This document shows, one piece after another, positions 62,546 through 64,000 of a DNA stretch of 64,000 bases. The DNA lies in NCBI GenBank assembly GCA_934233745.1, contig CAKQGN010000002.1, positions 1 to 64,000 of the forward strand, read 5' to 3'. A program made the translations under genes and the position numbers. The stretch is from an uncultured Clostridia bacterium (GTDB lineage Bacteria; Bacillota; Clostridia; Christensenellales; CAG-917). Below the pieces are notes generated by a model, which worked only from the letters and a program-made list of their open reading frames with translations, searched no databases and was not told the origin of the DNA. The number at the start of each line of letters is the position of its first letter. Position 1 is the stretch's first letter.

Positions 62546-63403
62546 TTATTCTTCTTTATCGGACATCGAATCGATTTCGGCGGTGGACTGGCGTTCGCCG
62601 ATTTTCATGCTTTCAAGAGGATATGTGCGCACGTCGAAACTGCCGTCTTTTAGCATAACTTTCACTCGCGCGGTTTGTTTTATCAAATCGTTGGATTCAA
62701 CGACGCCCTCACCGTCGGGCGTTTTGACCGTGCTGCCCACCTTTGGCATAAGTTTGTAAGTTTCGGTATAATAGGCGTTTTCGTATTTAAGACAACACAT
62801 CAGTCTTCCGCACACGCCGCTTATTTTTTGCGGATTGAGGCTCAAACCTTGCACTTTTGCCATTTTTATGGACACTTTTTCAAAGTCGGGCAGGTGAGTG
62901 GTGCAGCAGCACGGGCGACCGCAAGGCGCAAGTGCGCCGCGCATTTTTGTGTCGTCACGCTCGTAGATTTGGCGAAGCTCGATGCGGACTTTGAATATCG
63001 ACGCAAGCACGCGCACGAGTTCTCTGAAATCAACTCTTCCTTCTGCTGTGAAGTAAAAGATGAGCTTTGAGCGGTCAAACGTGTATTCGGCGTCGACGAG
63101 TTTCATGTTTATGTTCATTTCCGCCACTTTTTCTCGTATGACTTTTAGTGCGTGTTCTTTGTCCTGAAGATTCTTTTCAACGCGTTTTTCGTCTTCGTCG
63201 GTGGCTTTGCGCACGACGGGTTTGAGGGGTTGAACGATTTCGCTTTCCGCAACCTCTTTGTTTGCGATAGCGCAAGTTGCGAATTCCGGTCCTCGCGCGG
63301 TTTCCACAATCACGCCGTCGCCTTCTTCGAACACGAGGTTTTTGGGATCGAAATAATACACCTTGTTGGTGTTTCTGAATTTAATGCCTACTATTACTGC
63401 CAT
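62546..63403 (-). CDS. ricT: PSP1-domain regulator RicT (YaaT)
   Basis: In Bacillus, RicT belongs to the RicAFT complex with iron-sulfur clusters, acting on RNA maturation, competence and sporulation. The 285-residue protein has a PSP1 core with the cysteine clusters GRPCCCTTHL (about 160-169) and CGRLMCC (about 193-199), all present. It overlaps the end of holB by 10 nt, and the holB-ricT order matches Bacillus. RicA and RicF are not visible in the window. Confidence 0.93.
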   Translation of the reverse strand: MAVIVGIKFRNTNKVYYFDPKNLVFEEGDGVIVETARGPEFATCAIANKEVAESEIVQPLKPVVRKATDEDEKRVEKNLQDKEHALKVIREKVAEMNINMKLVDAEYTFDRSKLIFYFTAEGRVDFRELVRVLASIFKVRIELRQIYERDDTKMRGALAPCGRPCCCTTHLPDFEKVSIKMAKVQGLSLNPQKISGVCGRLMCCLKYENAYYTETYKLMPKVGSTVKTPDGEGVVESNDLIKQTARVKVMLKDGSFDVRTYPLESMKIGERQSTAEIDSMSDKEE

Positions 63404-64000
63404 TTATGTTTTGCCTCCAACATTGAAAAGAGCAGGTCGTCCACAGTCGCCATAACGTTGACGTTGAGAGAAATTTTGCGTCTGGCGGCATTTATCCTGA
63501 AAAGAATCTCTGCCAGCGCACGCTCCGAGTAGCGACCGCTCAGATTTATTATGTCCGATGATAAGTGTTTGGACAACATAAGAGTTTGATTTTGTTTGCA
63601 CACGAGCATATCCCTGAGGATGACGCTCAACACATCCAAAAATCCGCTCAAATCCTGCTCGTTTGCGATTATGCTGTCCACCTTGACGACGTCCGAACTG
63701 CGGTTGAGATTGGTGAGCAGATATATGGCGCATTTGTAGAGGTCGGCGTATTTTGGCGAAAGCGCGATTTTGTGCGCCTTGCCAAGCTGTCCTTCGCTAC
63801 ACGCCGCCGCAATTGCGCAAGTGTCTTTGTCTATGCCCAAAGAGAGAAGGGAATCGTATACGACATCTTCGTCGAAATTATCCACGGCAACGCATCTTGC
63901 GCGCGATTTTATCGTGTCGAGCATGCTTGCCTCGTTTGCGACGCCCAAAAAAATCGTTACGTCTTTCGGCGGTTCTTCAAGCGTTTTAAGCAACTTGTTT
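63394..64000 (-). CDS. holB: DNA polymerase III delta' subunit, 5' end outside window
   Basis: The gene enters from the right edge. The visible 201 codons begin at ...NKLLKTLEEPP (the sensor 1 region of delta'), followed by TIFLGVANEASMLDTIKSRARC, which is the AAA+ sensor and arginine-finger area of clamp-loader subunits. The C-terminal collar part, up to AKHKWQ, follows. Holds a place next to ricT as in Bacillus. Walker motifs would be upstream of the window. Confidence 0.9.
   Translation of the reverse strand, partial: NKLLKTLEEPPKDVTIFLGVANEASMLDTIKSRARCVAVDNFDEDVVYDSLLSLGIDKDTCAIAAACSEGQLGKAHKIALSPKYADLYKCAIYLLTNLNRSSDVVKVDSIIANEQDLSGFLDVLSVILRDMLVCKQNQTLMLSKHLSSDIINLSGRYSERALAEILFRINAARRKISLNVNVMATVDDLLFSMLEAKHKWQ

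Overview
The window looks like the replication-origin region of an anaerobic, probably spore-forming member of the Bacillota, most likely an uncultured Clostridia lineage (order not resolved). The reasons are the gene set (dnaA, recF, parAB, gyrBA, rpmH-rnpA-yidD-yidC-jag-mnmE-mnmG), a lipoprotein-type YidC with Jag, a spoVT-spoVB-mazG block in the Bacillus order, a holB-ricT pair, an oxygen-reducing flavodiiron protein, an ammonia-dependent AsnA and frequent AGGAGG ribosome binding sites. No rRNA, tRNA, transposase, integrase, phage gene or CRISPR array is visible.

Layout. 0-7.7 kb: a Sel1-repeat protein cut by the window edge, then dnaA, recF, parB-parA, rsmG and mtnN, on mixed strands. 7.7-10.4 kb: a gene-free A+T-rich stretch with five parS-like sites and a few weak DnaA boxes. 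I read it as the centromere and the likely oriC, because dnaA, parAB and rsmG point left of it and gyrBA and most later genes point right. 10.4-29.7 kb: hlyIII, gyrB-gyrA, an alpha-glucosidase, a preQ1-riboswitch-controlled queT, a flavin reductase pair, spoVT-spoVB-mazG-dus, an ECF sigma factor with a secreted cysteine-protease-like protein and a membrane protein, a BaiN/HI0933-type flavoprotein, a cyclophilin and a flavodiiron protein. 30-43 kb: uppP, ychF, argS and the displaced rpmH-to-mnmG cluster. 43-58 kb: glmM, trxB, the asnS-asnA-aspS cluster, a lipoprotein, a fabG-type reductase, a three-gene membrane operon ending in a cation diffusion facilitator, and an anchored metallophosphatase. 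59-64 kb: peptidase U32, a phosphoribosyltransferase, ung with a DUF896 protein, a 44-residue cysteine protein, ricT and the 3' part of holB.

The most unusual material lies between genes. (1) At least six complete and several damaged copies of a roughly 115-130 nt long-hairpin element share the same stem and loop layout. The stems differ in sequence between copies but stay paired, while short unpaired motifs are conserved; several copies start within a few bases of a stop codon. (2) There are arrays of very short hairpins joined by a constant TGATAT(C/T) linker. (3) A 300-580 bp composite repeat, itself built of small variable hairpins and constant connectors, occurs about eight times, often next to elements 1 and 2. 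(4) A strong promoter at 42.0 kb has no gene behind it, only these elements. Separately, many genes (dnaA, recF, parA, hlyIII, glmM, ung and others) have a -10 box ending only 6-8 nt before the start codon and no ribosome binding site, which predicts leaderless mRNAs.

Coordinates, motifs and pairings were read by eye. Nothing was searched or folded by computer.
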